A stretch of DNA of 64,000 nt from Halovenus marina (GCF_051414115.1 NZ_JBLKNZ010000001.1:1488001-1552000); one strand, 5' to 3'. Shown: positions 52,640 through 61,227, counted from the first letter of the stretch. The notes: generated by a model from the letters alone, not told the origin. Program-made: numbers and translations.

Positions 52640-53577
52640 TCACTCGGTCTCGTACAGACCCGTCGAGAGATAGCGCTCGCCGGGATCAGGCAACACGACT
52701 GCGACCAGTTCGTCCGGATGGTCGTCGGCGTACGCTGTCGCCGCCGCGAGTGCGGCCCCCGCGGATATCCCGACAAGCAAGCCCTCGGTCCGCCCGAGTT
52801 TGCGCGCGGCCGCCTTCGCCTCTTCGGCCTCGATTGCCCGAACCTCGTCGACCAGTTCGGTGCGAAGAATGTCGGGGACGAAGCCGGGACCGACCCCCTG
52901 AATGTCGTGTCCGTCAGCACACTGCTCGGAGAGCGTCGGAGACTCGGCGGGTTCGACCGCGACGGCGTAAAGTTGGTCTCACCCCGTTCCTCCGTGAAGT
53001 ACTCGGCAACGCCCGTGATCGTTCCCCCGGTTCCCACGCCTGCCACGAGCGCGTCGATGTCGCCGTTCGTCGCACGCCACAGTTCGGGCCCCGTCGTCTG
53101 GCGGTGTGCCGCCGGGTTCGCCTCGTTCTCGAACTGTCGTGCCATGATGGCGTCGTCGTACTCGGAAACGATCTCCTCGGCCCGTTCGTTCGCGCCGCTC
53201 ATCCCTTCTTCGGCGGGCGTGAGTTCCAGATCCGCGCCGAGCGCGCGCAGTATCGCTCGCCGCTCCGCGGACATCGAGGACGGCATCGTGAGCACGTAGT
53301 CGTACCCCCGGGCGGCACAGACCGACGCCAGACCGATGCCGGTGTTGCCACTCGTCGACTCGACGACCGTACCGCCCGGTTCGAGCGACCCATCCCGCTC
53401 GGCCGCGTCGACGATTTCGCGAGCGATCCGGTCTTTCACCGAGTAGGGATTCTGCCCCTCAACTTTCCCCAGCAGGTTCTCCGCGAACGAATCCAGACGG
53501 AGCAGCGGCGTCTCCCCGATGAGTTCGTCGAGCGACGCCGCGACGTTCATCCGTGAACTGGCACTCTCAGATGGCAT
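52640..53577 (-). pseudogene. Cysteine synthase family gene with a one-base frameshift
   Basis: The 5' part encodes a PLP fold-type II enzyme: PLP Lys in NPYSVKDRIA, substrate loop STSGNTG, GTGGTITGVAEYF. After EERGETNF the frame is lost, but the next frame continues exactly as expected (YAVAVEPAESPTL, GVGPGFVPDIL, VGISAGAALAAA, VVLPDPGERYLSTGLYETE) to a stop at 52640. The break is at a T-run on the minus strand (AAA at 52969-52971); one missing T restores the frame. It is either a recent pseudogene, programmed shift, or sequencing error. Confidence 0.88.
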
Positions 53578-53746
53578 GCTAGTTGTACGCTCGTAGTATG
53601 TACGCAAAAGTGACTCTGCGATTCTCAGATGTCGACAAACGTGCCTTCGAAGGTACTGTTTTCGGGAGAAGTCAGCGCTGACAGGCTGAAATTGTATCGA
53701 GCTGTCAGTAGCAAACCTTTTGTCTGCGCTGGAGCGGAGATATGGT

Positions 53747-54235
53747 ATGAGCAGTCGCCAGCAGGTGCTCGACGTACTCCGCGAGAACGCCCGACAGAAC
53801 GTCGACGACATCGCTCGTCAGACCGACGCCGACCCCGAGGAGGTCGAGGCGATTATCGACGAACTCGAATCCGACGGCGTCGTCCGGGGCTATCGAGCGG
53901 TCATCGACTGGAACCAGACAGAATCTGAGTCCGTCAGGGCGGCGGTAGAGTTGAACGTGAAACTCGACCGCGAGACCAGTTACGACGACGTGGCAGACCG
54001 GATCGCAAAGTTCCCGCTGGTCGAGTCTCTGCATCTGATGAGTGGCGACTACGACTTCCTGATGGAGGTCGAGGGTGACTCGATGCGGGAGGTTTCGCAG
54101 TTCATCAGCGACAAGGTCGCGCCGGTCCCCGAGATTACGCAAACGGTGACCCACTACGTCATGGACTCCTACAAGGAGCAGGGTATTGTGTTCGGGGACG
54201 GAAGCGACGACGACCGCCTGTCGATATCACCATGA
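53747..54235 (+). CDS. Lrp/AsnC family transcriptional regulator
   Basis: 162 residues. HTH (RQNVDDIARQTDADPEEVEAIIDELESDG), linker, then the RAM ligand-binding domain (YDDVADRIAKFPLVESLHLMSGDYDFLMEVEG). The quoted parts mark residues about 15-43 and 74-110. It probably senses an amino acid and controls itself and the aminotransferase with which it overlaps by four bases. Confidence 0.93.
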   Translation: MSSRQQVLDVLRENARQNVDDIARQTDADPEEVEAIIDELESDGVVRGYRAVIDWNQTESESVRAAVELNVKLDRETSYDDVADRIAKFPLVESLHLMSGDYDFLMEVEGDSMREVSQFISDKVAPVPEITQTVTHYVMDSYKEQGIVFGDGSDDDRLSISP

Positions 54236-55371
54236 AGCCCGCCGACCGCGTCGACCAGGTGCCACCGTCGGGTATCCGGCGGTTTTTCGAACTCGCCGAG
54301 GAGAAAGACGACCTCATCTCGCTGGGCGTCGGAGAGCCTGACTTTTCCGCGCCGTGGGCGGCCCGCGACGCCGCGATCACGTCGCTCAAACAGGGCAAGA
54401 CGTCCTACACGGCGAATCGCGGCCGCCGCGAACTCCGTGAGGCTATTGCCACCCACGTGGACGGACAGTACGACCTGTCCTACGACCCCGATACGGAGAT
54501 CCTCGTGACGACAGGCGCGAGCGAGGCGATCGATCTGGCATTTCGAGCGCTGGTCGACCCGGGTGACACCGTTGCAGTCCAGCGGCCGGGCTTTGTCTCG
54601 TACGTGCCAAACACGATTTTCGTGCACGGGGAGTCGCTGCCAGTCACGACCCGACGGGAGGACGACTTCAAGCTGACGCGTGAGGTGCTCTCGGACGCAG
54701 GTGCTGCCGACGCGGACGTGCTGGTGATGTGTTATCCGAACAACCCGACCGGGGCGACGATGACCGAATCCGAACTCCGGGAAGTCGCCGCGTTTGCCCG
54801 CGAACACGACCTGACGGTGTTCGCAGACGAGATCTACGCAGCGCTGAGTTACGACCACGACCACACGTCGATTGCGACACTGCCCGGGATGCGCGAGCGA
54901 ACGGTCGTGTTCAACGGCTTCTCGAAAGCCTACGCGATGACCGGCCTCAGGCTCGGGTACGCGCTCGCCCCCGATCCGGTCATCGACGCGATGAATCGGA
55001 TTCACCAGTACACGATGCTGTCCGCGCCGACGACGGCACAGTACGCGGCTATCGAGGCGCTCGAGTCCTGTGGCGGTGCCGTCGAGGAAATGCGGTCGGA
55101 GTACGACCGCCGCCGAAAGCTGGTGCTCTCGCGGTTCGAGGAGATGGGTCTCGACTGCTTCCGGTCACGCGGCGCGTTCTACGCGTTTCCGGCTTGTCCG
55201 TGGGACGACGACGAGGAGTTCGCCGAGGCGCTGATCGAAGAGATGCAGGTCGCAGTCGTCCCCGGTTCGGCCTTCGGCGAGGCTGGTGAGGGGCACCTCC
55301 GTGTCTCATACGCCACCGGGATGGCCGACCTGAAGGAGGCGCTCGATCGGATCGAGCAGTTCATCTCCTGA
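54232..55371 (+). CDS. PLP-dependent class I/II aminotransferase
   Basis: 379 residues. Motifs: GVGEPDF, TTGASEAIDLA, YPNNPTG, ADEIYAALSYD, PLP Lys in GFSKAYAMTGLRLGY. Substrate is an aspartate- or aromatic-type amino acid, not decidable here. ATGA overlap with the Lrp regulator indicates one operon. Confidence 0.94.
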   Translation: MKPADRVDQVPPSGIRRFFELAEEKDDLISLGVGEPDFSAPWAARDAAITSLKQGKTSYTANRGRRELREAIATHVDGQYDLSYDPDTEILVTTGASEAIDLAFRALVDPGDTVAVQRPGFVSYVPNTIFVHGESLPVTTRREDDFKLTREVLSDAGAADADVLVMCYPNNPTGATMTESELREVAAFAREHDLTVFADEIYAALSYDHDHTSIATLPGMRERTVVFNGFSKAYAMTGLRLGYALAPDPVIDAMNRIHQYTMLSAPTTAQYAAIEALESCGGAVEEMRSEYDRRRKLVLSRFEEMGLDCFRSRGAFYAFPACPWDDDEEFAEALIEEMQVAVVPGSAFGEAGEGHLRVSYATGMADLKEALDRIEQFIS

Positions 55372-55387
55372 CATACTGCGATACTCG

Positions 55388-56221
55388 CTATTCGGCGCGC
55401 TCGTGTCGCCAGAACTCGTCGTCGACCGTGACTTCTTTCTTGAACAGCGGCACCTCGTCTTTGAGTCGGTCGATGCCGTCCGAGACGGTCGCAAACGCTT
55501 CATCTCGATGGCCAGCGAGCACGACGACGAAGACGATGTCCTCGCCCGCCGTCACGACGCCCGTCTTGTGATGTAAGCGCACGTCGTAGACGCCCTCGCG
55601 TTCGCACAACTCCTCACGAATTGTCGCCATTTTCTGTTCGGCCACAGTGTCGTATTTCTCGAATTCGAGGTATTTTGTCGGCGTATCCTCAGAATGGTTG
55701 CGCTCGCGAACCCGGCCAGTGAACGTCGCTATCGCGCCCGAGAACTCGCTTCCTTGCGTCGCCTTAGCCTGGGAAACGAGCGATTCGAGCGTCTCGCGGG
55801 GGTCCTGATCGTCGATGGCTTTCACGACCGCGTCCACGTCGAGCGCGTCGGCGTCGGGCGCGGTGGCGACGATTGGGTCGGCCGCTGGCCGGTCGCCAAG
55901 CACTACCTTCGGGAGAGTGCTGTCGCTGAACCCCTCGACGAGCGCGTAGTCGTACTTGGGTGTGTACTGGTCGAGAACGTCGTCGAGCGTTTGCTCCTGT
56001 CCGGTCGCAAACCACGAGCCGTCATCAGTGAGTCCAACCGTGTGTGTCGCGCCCGCTGACCGGTGTCGTGCCGTGTCCTTCCCTTCGGTGTCAACGTCAG
56101 GGTCGTGTGTGAGATGCTTGACCGTCGCCACCGATCCCCGGTCGCGCAGTCGCTCTGTGAGCGTCGCAACGGCAGAGGTCTTCCCGGAGTCCGATGGCCC
56201 GACGACCGCGAGTGCCTTCAT
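55388..56221 (-). CDS. MobB-MoaE fusion protein (molybdenum cofactor synthesis)
   Basis: 277 residues. The N-terminal half is MobB-like: P-loop GPSDSGKTSA, HLTHDPDVDTEGKDTARHRSAGA (positions about 38-60). The C-terminal half is MoaE, large subunit of molybdopterin synthase: FTGRVRERNH, YLEFEKYD, LHHKTGVVTAGED, and KKEVTVDDEFWRH. The fusion joins molybdopterin synthesis and nucleotide attachment. Relevant to the MOSC protein at 6.8 kb. Confidence 0.92.
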   Translation of the reverse strand: MKALAVVGPSDSGKTSAVATLTERLRDRGSVATVKHLTHDPDVDTEGKDTARHRSAGATHTVGLTDDGSWFATGQEQTLDDVLDQYTPKYDYALVEGFSDSTLPKVVLGDRPAADPIVATAPDADALDVDAVVKAIDDQDPRETLESLVSQAKATQGSEFSGAIATFTGRVRERNHSEDTPTKYLEFEKYDTVAEQKMATIREELCEREGVYDVRLHHKTGVVTAGEDIVFVVVLAGHRDEAFATVSDGIDRLKDEVPLFKKEVTVDDEFWRHERAE

Positions 56222-56313
56222 AGCCGTGCATTCGTTCGCTTGCACCAAAAACGTCTCTCATCAGGATAGTAAGTCGATAGATCTTAGTGGATCTGCGAGC
56301 AACGCGGTGAGTG

Positions 56314-56718
56314 ATGGAGGACGATATTACCCGCCGCTTGCTCGCCGCAGCGACGCTGGTCGCTGTCGTCGCCACCAGCGGCAGTCTGTACTTTAGTGAA
56401 GTGATGGGGCTGGTCCCCTGTGAACTCTGCTGGTTCCAGCGGATCTTGATGTACCCGCTCGTCGTCGTCCTCGGCGTCGCCACGCTCGAAGATCGGCCGA
56501 GAGTCTACCGGACAGTGGTTCCCCTGTCAGCGCTCGGGACGCTCATCGCCGCGTACCACACCTACATTCAGACCACGAGCGAGTCGACGGTCTGTACTGT
56601 CGGCGGCTGTGGAACTGTTCAATACCGGCTGTTTGGACTGTTCACGATCCCCAATCTCTCGCTGGCCGCGTTCGTGCTCATCACAGCGGCCATGATTGCC
56701 ACGCGATACGACCGATAA
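56314..56718 (+). CDS. dsbB: DsbB-like disulfide bond formation protein
   Basis: 134 residues, four membrane helices. First Cys pair CELC after the first helix (VMGLVPCELCWFQR) and a second pair in CTVGGC in the second loop. Passes electrons from extracytoplasmic thiols to quinone. ATG 56314 is preferred over the GTG at 56311. Confidence 0.93.
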   Translation: MEDDITRRLLAAATLVAVVATSGSLYFSEVMGLVPCELCWFQRILMYPLVVVLGVATLEDRPRVYRTVVPLSALGTLIAAYHTYIQTTSESTVCTVGGCGTVQYRLFGLFTIPNLSLAAFVLITAAMIATRYDR

Positions 56719-56954
56719 GCACGCATGGTATCGATACGTGCGCAGACGGGACCGCTTTGCTAGCTGGACACCAAATAGTTCATATAGCAGTATGGGGTTT
56801 ACGAGTTGGGAGAGAGACAGTCCTATCGGCCGATATATTAATACAAGCTGGTACATATCTGCGTGCTGTCCGCCGAAAGGCAGACTGGCAAGAGCCACCC
56901 GACCGGACATAGCTCTCGGATATCGACTATGATCACACACGCCGACAGGGAGAC
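56719..56954. other. Gene-free AT-richer gap
   Basis: No ORF with coding features. It contains AT-rich words (TATATTAATACA near 56835) and separates the housekeeping DNA from the truncated CNNM-type gene. Confidence 0.4.
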
Positions 56955-57536
56955 TCAGTCGGTGTAGGGCTTCTCGATGTCGCTGTCTCCGCTGATGAGG
57001 GCATTCATGCGTCGGGTGATCAGATCGAAGGCAACGATGAGGGGAAACAGTACGCGTTCGACGATGCCGACAGGCCTCGCGACTGTCAGCGACCAGCGCC
57101 GGGCGTTACCGAGTCCGAACGCCTTCGGAACGATCTCACCGAAGATGAGGATCAGGCAGCTCGTCAAGACGGTGGTTACGACGACTGCAGGACCAGGCTG
57201 TAGCACGCTAGCAACGAGAACAGTCATGATGCTCGAGATGGCGATGTTCACGACGTTGTTGCCGACCAGGAGGGTGACGAGTAACCGATGGGGGTCGTCG
57301 TGCAATTCGTTCAGGACACGCGCTCGTCGGTCGTCCGTCTCTGCTTGCTGCTCGAACCACTCGTCGGGTAACGAGAAGATAGCAGTCTCTGAACTCGAAA
57401 AGAACGCACTTATCGCGAGTAGTACGGTTATCGACCCGAGACCGAGCAAAAGGACGCCTACGCTTACCATGACAGTGAATACACCGACCACGGTAAAGAG
57501 CATACTGACGGCCGAACTACGTTCCAACCGGAGCAT
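56955..57536 (-). CDS. Truncated CNNM/CorC-type membrane protein (DUF21 domain only)
   Basis: About 193 residues: DUF21 with three to four membrane helices (AISAFFSSSETAIFSL, LLVGNNVVNIAISSI, LIFGEIVPKAFGL). Normal homologues continue with two CBS domains and a CorC domain; here a stop follows immediately after GDSDIEKPYTD, the usual joint to the CBS part. It is therefore C-terminally truncated, and the lost part is not seen nearby. A TATA-like TTTTAAA at about 57607-57613 suggests the start at 57536; 57608 is an alternative. Confidence 0.75.
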   Translation of the reverse strand: MLRLERSSAVSMLFTVVGVFTVMVSVGVLLLGLGSITVLLAISAFFSSSETAIFSLPDEWFEQQAETDDRRARVLNELHDDPHRLLVTLLVGNNVVNIAISSIMTVLVASVLQPGPAVVVTTVLTSCLILIFGEIVPKAFGLGNARRWSLTVARPVGIVERVLFPLIVAFDLITRRMNALISGDSDIEKPYTD

Positions 57537-57608
57537 GGGTGCTACGACGGCTCCGGGCGGAGTGAATTCGCCGAAGTTGACCGAGATATTCCGAACACTT
57601 GACCCCAT

Positions 57609-57853
57609 TTAAAACCCCGGTCAGAATACTGGCGTCAACGATACTGCGGGTGTTCAACCGACATGATGGCACTCGATTTAGCAGTGGGTTCTGAATCCGC
57701 CAGCGGCACAGCTGCAGGGGAGTGAGCGCAAGACCAATTCTTATTTGTGAAACTAATATACCCAGCCAGAGTTTGTCACTATTTCCGCCATATACAGATG
57801 CAGTTATACAAATAATAGCCTTTAGCTGTGTATCTGCTATCTGGGCCTGATTG
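57609..57853. other. Gene-free junction beside the mobile element
   Basis: About 245 bp without convincing coding sequence; AT-rich in its second half (TAATATACCCAGCC, CAAATAATAGCC). It separates the truncated DUF21 gene from the overlapping minus-strand cassette and is a candidate for the element's left boundary. Confidence 0.4.
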
Positions 57854-58096
57854 TTACTCTGCATTCGCAACACCCTCCATTTTGAGATATATCGCTGCTA
57901 GTTCTTTTTTCCGCAGTTTGCTGTCATCTCTGAGTTGGTACTGTTCGGGGTCGAGTCCCGACCGGCTGAGCATCGCGGCGATGAGGCCTTTCCGAGTCAT
58001 GCGCATCTCGCAGTGTTTGAGTTGGTCGGCGTGGGGCCAGGTCTCGAACTCGGGCGGCCACCGGCTGTATGGGTCGTGGTCGTGGTCTGCACTCAC
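57854..58096 (-). CDS. Small helical protein of the mobile-element cassette
   Basis: 80 residues, last gene of the overlapping cassette. Contains HCEMRMTRKGLIAAMLSRSGLDPEQYQLRDDSKLRKKELAAIY, read over residues about 28-72 as helical and charged (longer than can be quoted as one motif; key words RKGLIAAML and RKKELAAIYLK). No known domain. Overlaps its upstream neighbour by 4 bp. Confidence 0.7.
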   Translation of the reverse strand: MSADHDHDPYSRWPPEFETWPHADQLKHCEMRMTRKGLIAAMLSRSGLDPEQYQLRDDSKLRKKELAAIYLKMEGVANAE

Positions 58097-58332
58097 GGTA
58101 ATCCCTCTCCGAGTTCTGTTTTCAGTTTGTCACAGCCGTGCGAACGGAACTCCCACTTCTCTGCGAGACTCCAGTCGCCTGTATTGCGTTCTTCACACCG
58201 GATTTCGTGCCTGATATCCGCGCCCACGTCGGGATAGAATGCGACTTTCACGCGGTGCCTGACGGTGATGTAGCGCTTATCGACGGCCGTGTATGGTTGG
58301 TTCTCCCACGTGGCGATCACGCGCTCTATCAC
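58093..58332 (-). CDS. Small hypothetical protein of the cassette (GTG start)
   Basis: 79 residues from a GTG at 58332 whose codon overlaps the previous stop (GTGA). Beta-rich (YITVRHRVKVAFYPDVG), two Cys. Not recognised. A palindromic repeat lies just upstream of the start. Confidence 0.65.
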   Translation of the reverse strand: MIERVIATWENQPYTAVDKRYITVRHRVKVAFYPDVGADIRHEIRCEERNTGDWSLAEKWEFRSHGCDKLKTELGEGLP

Positions 58333-58511
58333 GCAACACCACCCCCGGATGCGGGTGGGGTAAAATCGGGCGCGCTGAAGACCCGATCGCACTGGTGACA
58401 GCGATACTCGCCGTCGAGGCCGTGGGTGTGCATCCGGTCGACGAATAGATGACTGTCACAGCCGGGACACTCGGGCCATTCCCAGGGGGATCGGCGGCGT
58501 GTGTCACCCAT
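58329..58511 (-). CDS. Small zinc-finger protein of the cassette
   Basis: 60 residues. CPGCDSHLFV and CHQCDRVF form a zinc ribbon. Such proteins are common in haloarchaeal viruses and plasmids. The C-terminus (SGGGVA) is encoded by the palindromic repeat copy 1. Confidence 0.75.
   Translation of the reverse strand: MGDTRRRSPWEWPECPGCDSHLFVDRMHTHGLDGEYRCHQCDRVFSAPDFTPPASGGGVA
58338..58361. repeat. GC palindromic repeat, copy 1
   Basis: ACCACCCCCGGATGCGGGTGGGGT is represented here only by its ends: an arm of C's, GGATGC centre with one mismatch to the perfect CCCGCATGCGGG, and an arm of G's. It lies at the 3' end of the zinc-finger gene, just before the next start. Confidence 0.7.
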
Positions 58512-58842
58512 CTGTCTGCCCTCCATCGGCGATCGCCTGTCCGTTCCCGGTCGCACTGGCAAGATCGCGGGCACGATCCTTCAGCTGCGGGTTGTCGATA
58601 ACCCGAACGTGGGTATCCTCTCGCAACTCGACTCGGTGGGTGTCGGTCGGGATCGTCTCGTAGTAGTCGATCCGGTGCGGTGGATACTTCCGCCGGGTGC
58701 CGTCCCAGAGCCGGACGAGCAACCAGCCGTTCTCAAGCGTTTTGGCGTGGGCGACGAACAGCGACTCGTCAGTATTGAGGATGACGTGCGACGGCATGTA
58801 GTCGGTCGGCAACTGCTCGGGGTCGGGGTCGCGTTGACTCAT
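58504..58842 (-). CDS. Hypothetical protein of the cassette
   Basis: 112 residues with central WLLVRLWDGTRRKYPPHRIDYYETIP. Not recognised; overlaps both neighbours (8 bp and 4 bp). Confidence 0.65.
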   Translation of the reverse strand: MSQRDPDPEQLPTDYMPSHVILNTDESLFVAHAKTLENGWLLVRLWDGTRRKYPPHRIDYYETIPTDTHRVELREDTHVRVIDNPQLKDRARDLASATGNGQAIADGGQTDG

Positions 58843-59246
58843 GTCTCGCCCTCCAGGTCTCGGAGACACCCGGCACAAACACAAGCGACTGATGGGGGTG
58901 TCGGGGTTCCACACTGTCTACATTCCGTCGTGGCTGGTTGGTCATAAACCGTATGTCGCTTGGTAGAATCGTCGCCGATCGATGCGAAACCGTCTTTCCA
59001 TTCTTCGAGGTCGAGACCGGACAACGTCGGCCCGTCGTAGTGTCGCCAGGCGTGACACCGCCGACAGAGGCCAATAAGGTTCTCTGGGTCGTTGTTCTGG
59101 GGATCCCCGTCTTTATGATGGATTTCCCACTGATAGATTCGATCGTGACCGCGGCCACAGTCGGGGCAGGTGTACGATTTTGGGTCGTGGTCTGTCCAGA
59201 ACTGTTCTCTGGCACGGTCACGGCTGGTGTGCGCTGTCATGCTCAT
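58839..59246 (-). CDS. HNH nuclease-like protein
   Basis: 135 residues. HNH core: CPDCGRGHDRIYQWEIHHKDGDPQNNDPENLIGLCRRCH, read as C-x2-C, the IHHKDG catalytic His pair, N-D/E-P-N-L and C-x2-C (residues about 27-65). A second zinc-binding site follows near the C-terminus (CRQCG, CVCAGC). HNH nucleases are typical of viruses and plasmids. Overlaps PCNA gene by 4 bp. Confidence 0.88.
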   Translation of the reverse strand: MSMTAHTSRDRAREQFWTDHDPKSYTCPDCGRGHDRIYQWEIHHKDGDPQNNDPENLIGLCRRCHAWRHYDGPTLSGLDLEEWKDGFASIGDDSTKRHTVYDQPATTECRQCGTPTPPSVACVCAGCLRDLEGET

Positions 59247-60124
59247 TGCGAATCACTCTCCATGCGGGGCGCGAGAATGAAGTCGGCTGAAAAGCCCCAG
59301 TCGGTCCACTCACTGCGGAACATGGCGGGGAACTCGTCGCCGAAGTCGATCGTCAGGTGGTCGGCCTTGCCGGTGTCGATAGCCTGCATGATGTCGCTGA
59401 GGTAATCCAGCGAGAACAGCGAGGACTCGTCTTCGCCTGCGTCGTCGTCTGCCCAGGCGCTGGCGGTGAACTCAACGATCTCCACCATGTCGGTATCCTC
59501 GTCGAGCTTGTAATCTCGCGTCGGCTGTGTGCCAAAGAGGAGCGTGTTGCCTGCTCGCGAGAGATAGCCGTAGTCGTACTGGATACTCTCGACGACCTCA
59601 CGGAACGGGTCGATATCGACCTGTGCGTGATTGCCGAGCGCCAGGTCGGGCACCTCAGGCTCCTCGCGCACCGAGTCGGGATCGATGGTGTAGAACTCGC
59701 TGACGCGACGCACACCCTCGTCCGGGCGCAACACCGCAACGCGACAGCGTGCGCGGGTGCTTGATTCGAACAGGTCGATCCGGACGGGGTCGCCGTCACC
59801 ACTGCGTTTGCGGGCGAAGGCGAGCGCGCGTTTGAACCGGTCGAGTGGCATGCCGACCACGGTCTCGTCGTCACACTCGTAACCAGTCCATGCCTCGGCG
59901 GGCACGTCGAGGTCGACCATCGCGACGTTCGCGGGGTCGACGGCGGTCGTCGAGAGCCCGTTGGCGTCGAACCGGAGCTTCGCTTCCTCGACGAGCGCGG
60001 ACACAACACAAGCCAGCGACCGGATGGGGTCGCCCTGCGTGACGATCGACACGGCGGCGTCCTCGGGAGCGGCAAAATCGAGGTCGGTGTCGTCGCCGTC
60101 GAGCTGCGGAACGGCTTCGCTCAT
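59243..60124 (-). CDS. PCNA-like sliding clamp of the mobile element
   Basis: 293 residues versus about 247 for host PCNA. Two clamp domains: residues about 20-140 (LACVVSALVEEAKLRFDANGLSTTAVDPANVAMVDLDV, key words DANGLSTTAVDPANVA) and 150-290 (FSLDYLSDIMQAI, HLTIDFGDEFP, the usual DYL and DFG-like strand). It has a 20-residue acidic leader. A separate clamp suggests the element's own DNA replication. Host fen is at 22 kb. Confidence 0.88.
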   Translation of the reverse strand: MSEAVPQLDGDDTDLDFAAPEDAAVSIVTQGDPIRSLACVVSALVEEAKLRFDANGLSTTAVDPANVAMVDLDVPAEAWTGYECDDETVVGMPLDRFKRALAFARKRSGDGDPVRIDLFESSTRARCRVAVLRPDEGVRRVSEFYTIDPDSVREEPEVPDLALGNHAQVDIDPFREVVESIQYDYGYLSRAGNTLLFGTQPTRDYKLDEDTDMVEIVEFTASAWADDDAGEDESSLFSLDYLSDIMQAIDTGKADHLTIDFGDEFPAMFRSEWTDWGFSADFILAPRMESDSQ

Positions 60125-60471
60125 GCCTGATCACCGCTGTAGACGTGCGTTTTCGGAGCTGGTACGAGTCGCTGGCTCCCGTCGCGGAACGTCACTTCGA
60201 CGGCTGTGATCCGGTCGTTGAAGGTCGGCGCGTTCTCTCGGAGCGCGTTGCTCGGAAGCGTGTTCTCGCAAACACCACACTGCCAGCCCCAGATCCGATC
60301 AGTTGGTGCGTCGTCGGGTGCGGGGTGACTTCCCTTCGACGCCGAAACTACTTTGTCACAGTCCGGACAGCGGACGTTCCGCTCGTCGTCGCGCACCGGC
60401 TCGGCGATCTCGCGTCCGGCGTGGGATGTGAGTGCAGTCTGCCGCTCAGTGCTACCCTCAGGCATCGGCAT
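60121..60471 (-). CDS. Zinc-finger protein of the cassette
   Basis: About 116 residues; CPDCDKVV and QCGVCENT form a zinc site, followed by a beta-strand part (TAVEVTFRDGSQRLV). Start either ATG 60471 or 60465. Overlaps PCNA by 4 bp. Confidence 0.72.
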   Translation of the reverse strand: MPMPEGSTERQTALTSHAGREIAEPVRDDERNVRCPDCDKVVSASKGSHPAPDDAPTDRIWGWQCGVCENTLPSNALRENAPTFNDRITAVEVTFRDGSQRLVPAPKTHVYSGDQA

Positions 60472-60679
60472 CACCGCCGTCGATTGCGGCGATCGGTTCA
60501 CTCTCGCCGTGTGGATCTTCGAGCACGATCTGGTGACGCACCTTCGCGTCGGTCTTGATCTTCACCTCAAGCGGCCCGATCTCCTTGGTCACGGTCGCTC
60601 GACCATGCGTCAGCAGGTGGTTGAGATCGTCGGCGTCGAGCGTGACGGTCACGCCGCCTTTGGTTTCGATTTCGCTCAT
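60458..60679 (-). CDS. Small hypothetical protein at the cassette head
   Basis: 73 residues, basic/acidic mix with LDADDLNHLLTHGRATVTKEIG. No domain recognised. Its ATG follows repeat copy 2 by a few bases and it begins the overlapping cassette. Confidence 0.68.
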   Translation of the reverse strand: MSEIETKGGVTVTLDADDLNHLLTHGRATVTKEIGPLEVKIKTDAKVRHQIVLEDPHGESEPIAAIDGGDADA

Positions 60680-60768
60680 CGCAAACCACCCCCCGCATGC
60701 GGGTGGGGGTAGTTGGAGACTGTACAGCTACCAGCGGGCTTAAGTGCCCGATCGGCGTTTCTAGTCAT
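60676..60768 (-). CDS. Possible 30-residue leader peptide
   Basis: A short frame from ATG 60768 ends in an ATGA overlap with the cassette head gene. Its tail PHPHAGGG is produced by palindromic repeat copy 2. It may simply be a reading frame through the repeat. Confidence 0.3.
   Translation of the reverse strand: MTRNADRALKPAGSCTVSNYPHPHAGGGLR
60685..60710. repeat. GC palindromic repeat, copy 2
   Basis: Contains the perfect 12-bp palindrome CCCGCATGCGGG flanked by C and G runs, in the same orientation as copies 1 and 3. It lies immediately upstream of the first cassette gene (60679). Confidence 0.75.
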
Positions 60769-60904
60769 GGGTTGATCGGACCCGACAGACGGCGCGCGTC
60801 GGCGCATGGTGGCGCGCCGTCCTCGACTTTTGCGCGACAACGTGTCTGCGAGCGCCGCCTGTCGAGTCATATCTACATACGTCTAGTTGCGGGGTACTTA
60901 ACTC

Positions 60905-60918
60905 TTGTTCCAGAACAA
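60905..60918. promoter_or_regulatory. Operator-like palindrome before plus-strand regulator
   Basis: TTGTTC-CA-GAACAA, perfect 6-bp arms, about 50 nt upstream of the regulator ATG at 60967 and next to the AT-rich GATAAAAT/ATTAAATA promoter elements. It matches two sites in the promoter of the convergent regulator. Confidence 0.65.
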
Positions 60919-60966
60919 CAGATAAAATGGATTCCTATTAAATACGTGGGAAATAACAGTGTTTGT

Positions 60967-61227
60967 ATGGCGGATAGGCCCGGACCAGACCCAACTGTCG
61001 ACCCGGAGGAAATACTCCGGATCATCAAACTCGCGTATCCGCCAGCTTTGGGAACTGCGGATATAGCTGATGAGATCGGGATATCGAACCAAGCAACAGC
61101 GAGACACCTAAAGCGGCTACAGGAAGACGGACACGTAGATTCTCGAAAGGTAGGGCAGGTAAGAATCTGGTGGATAACTGACGAGGGCGAGCGAAAAATC
61201 GGGTCTCAGTCATCGGATAGCCAATAA
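60967..61227 (+). CDS. Winged-helix regulator A of the mobile element
   Basis: 86 residues. Begins GPDPTVDPEEILRIIKLA, then HTH IADEIGISNQATARHLKRLQEDGHV and a wing WWITDEGER. Paralogous to regulator B on the other strand (both start with GPDPTV). Its 3' end overlaps that of B by 22 bp. Probably represses the partner promoter or its own through the TTGT palindromes. Confidence 0.82.
   Translation: MADRPGPDPTVDPEEILRIIKLAYPPALGTADIADEIGISNQATARHLKRLQEDGHVDSRKVGQVRIWWITDEGERKIGSQSSDSQ

Noticed and set aside
52117..53556. 479-codon plus-strand open frame
   Set aside because: Antisense to the GNAT and cysteine synthase genes; low-complexity Arg-rich translation.
57517..57873. 118-codon minus-strand open frame in the element junction
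   Set aside because: No coding composition and no start signal; it overlaps the 5' end of the DUF21 gene in another frame.
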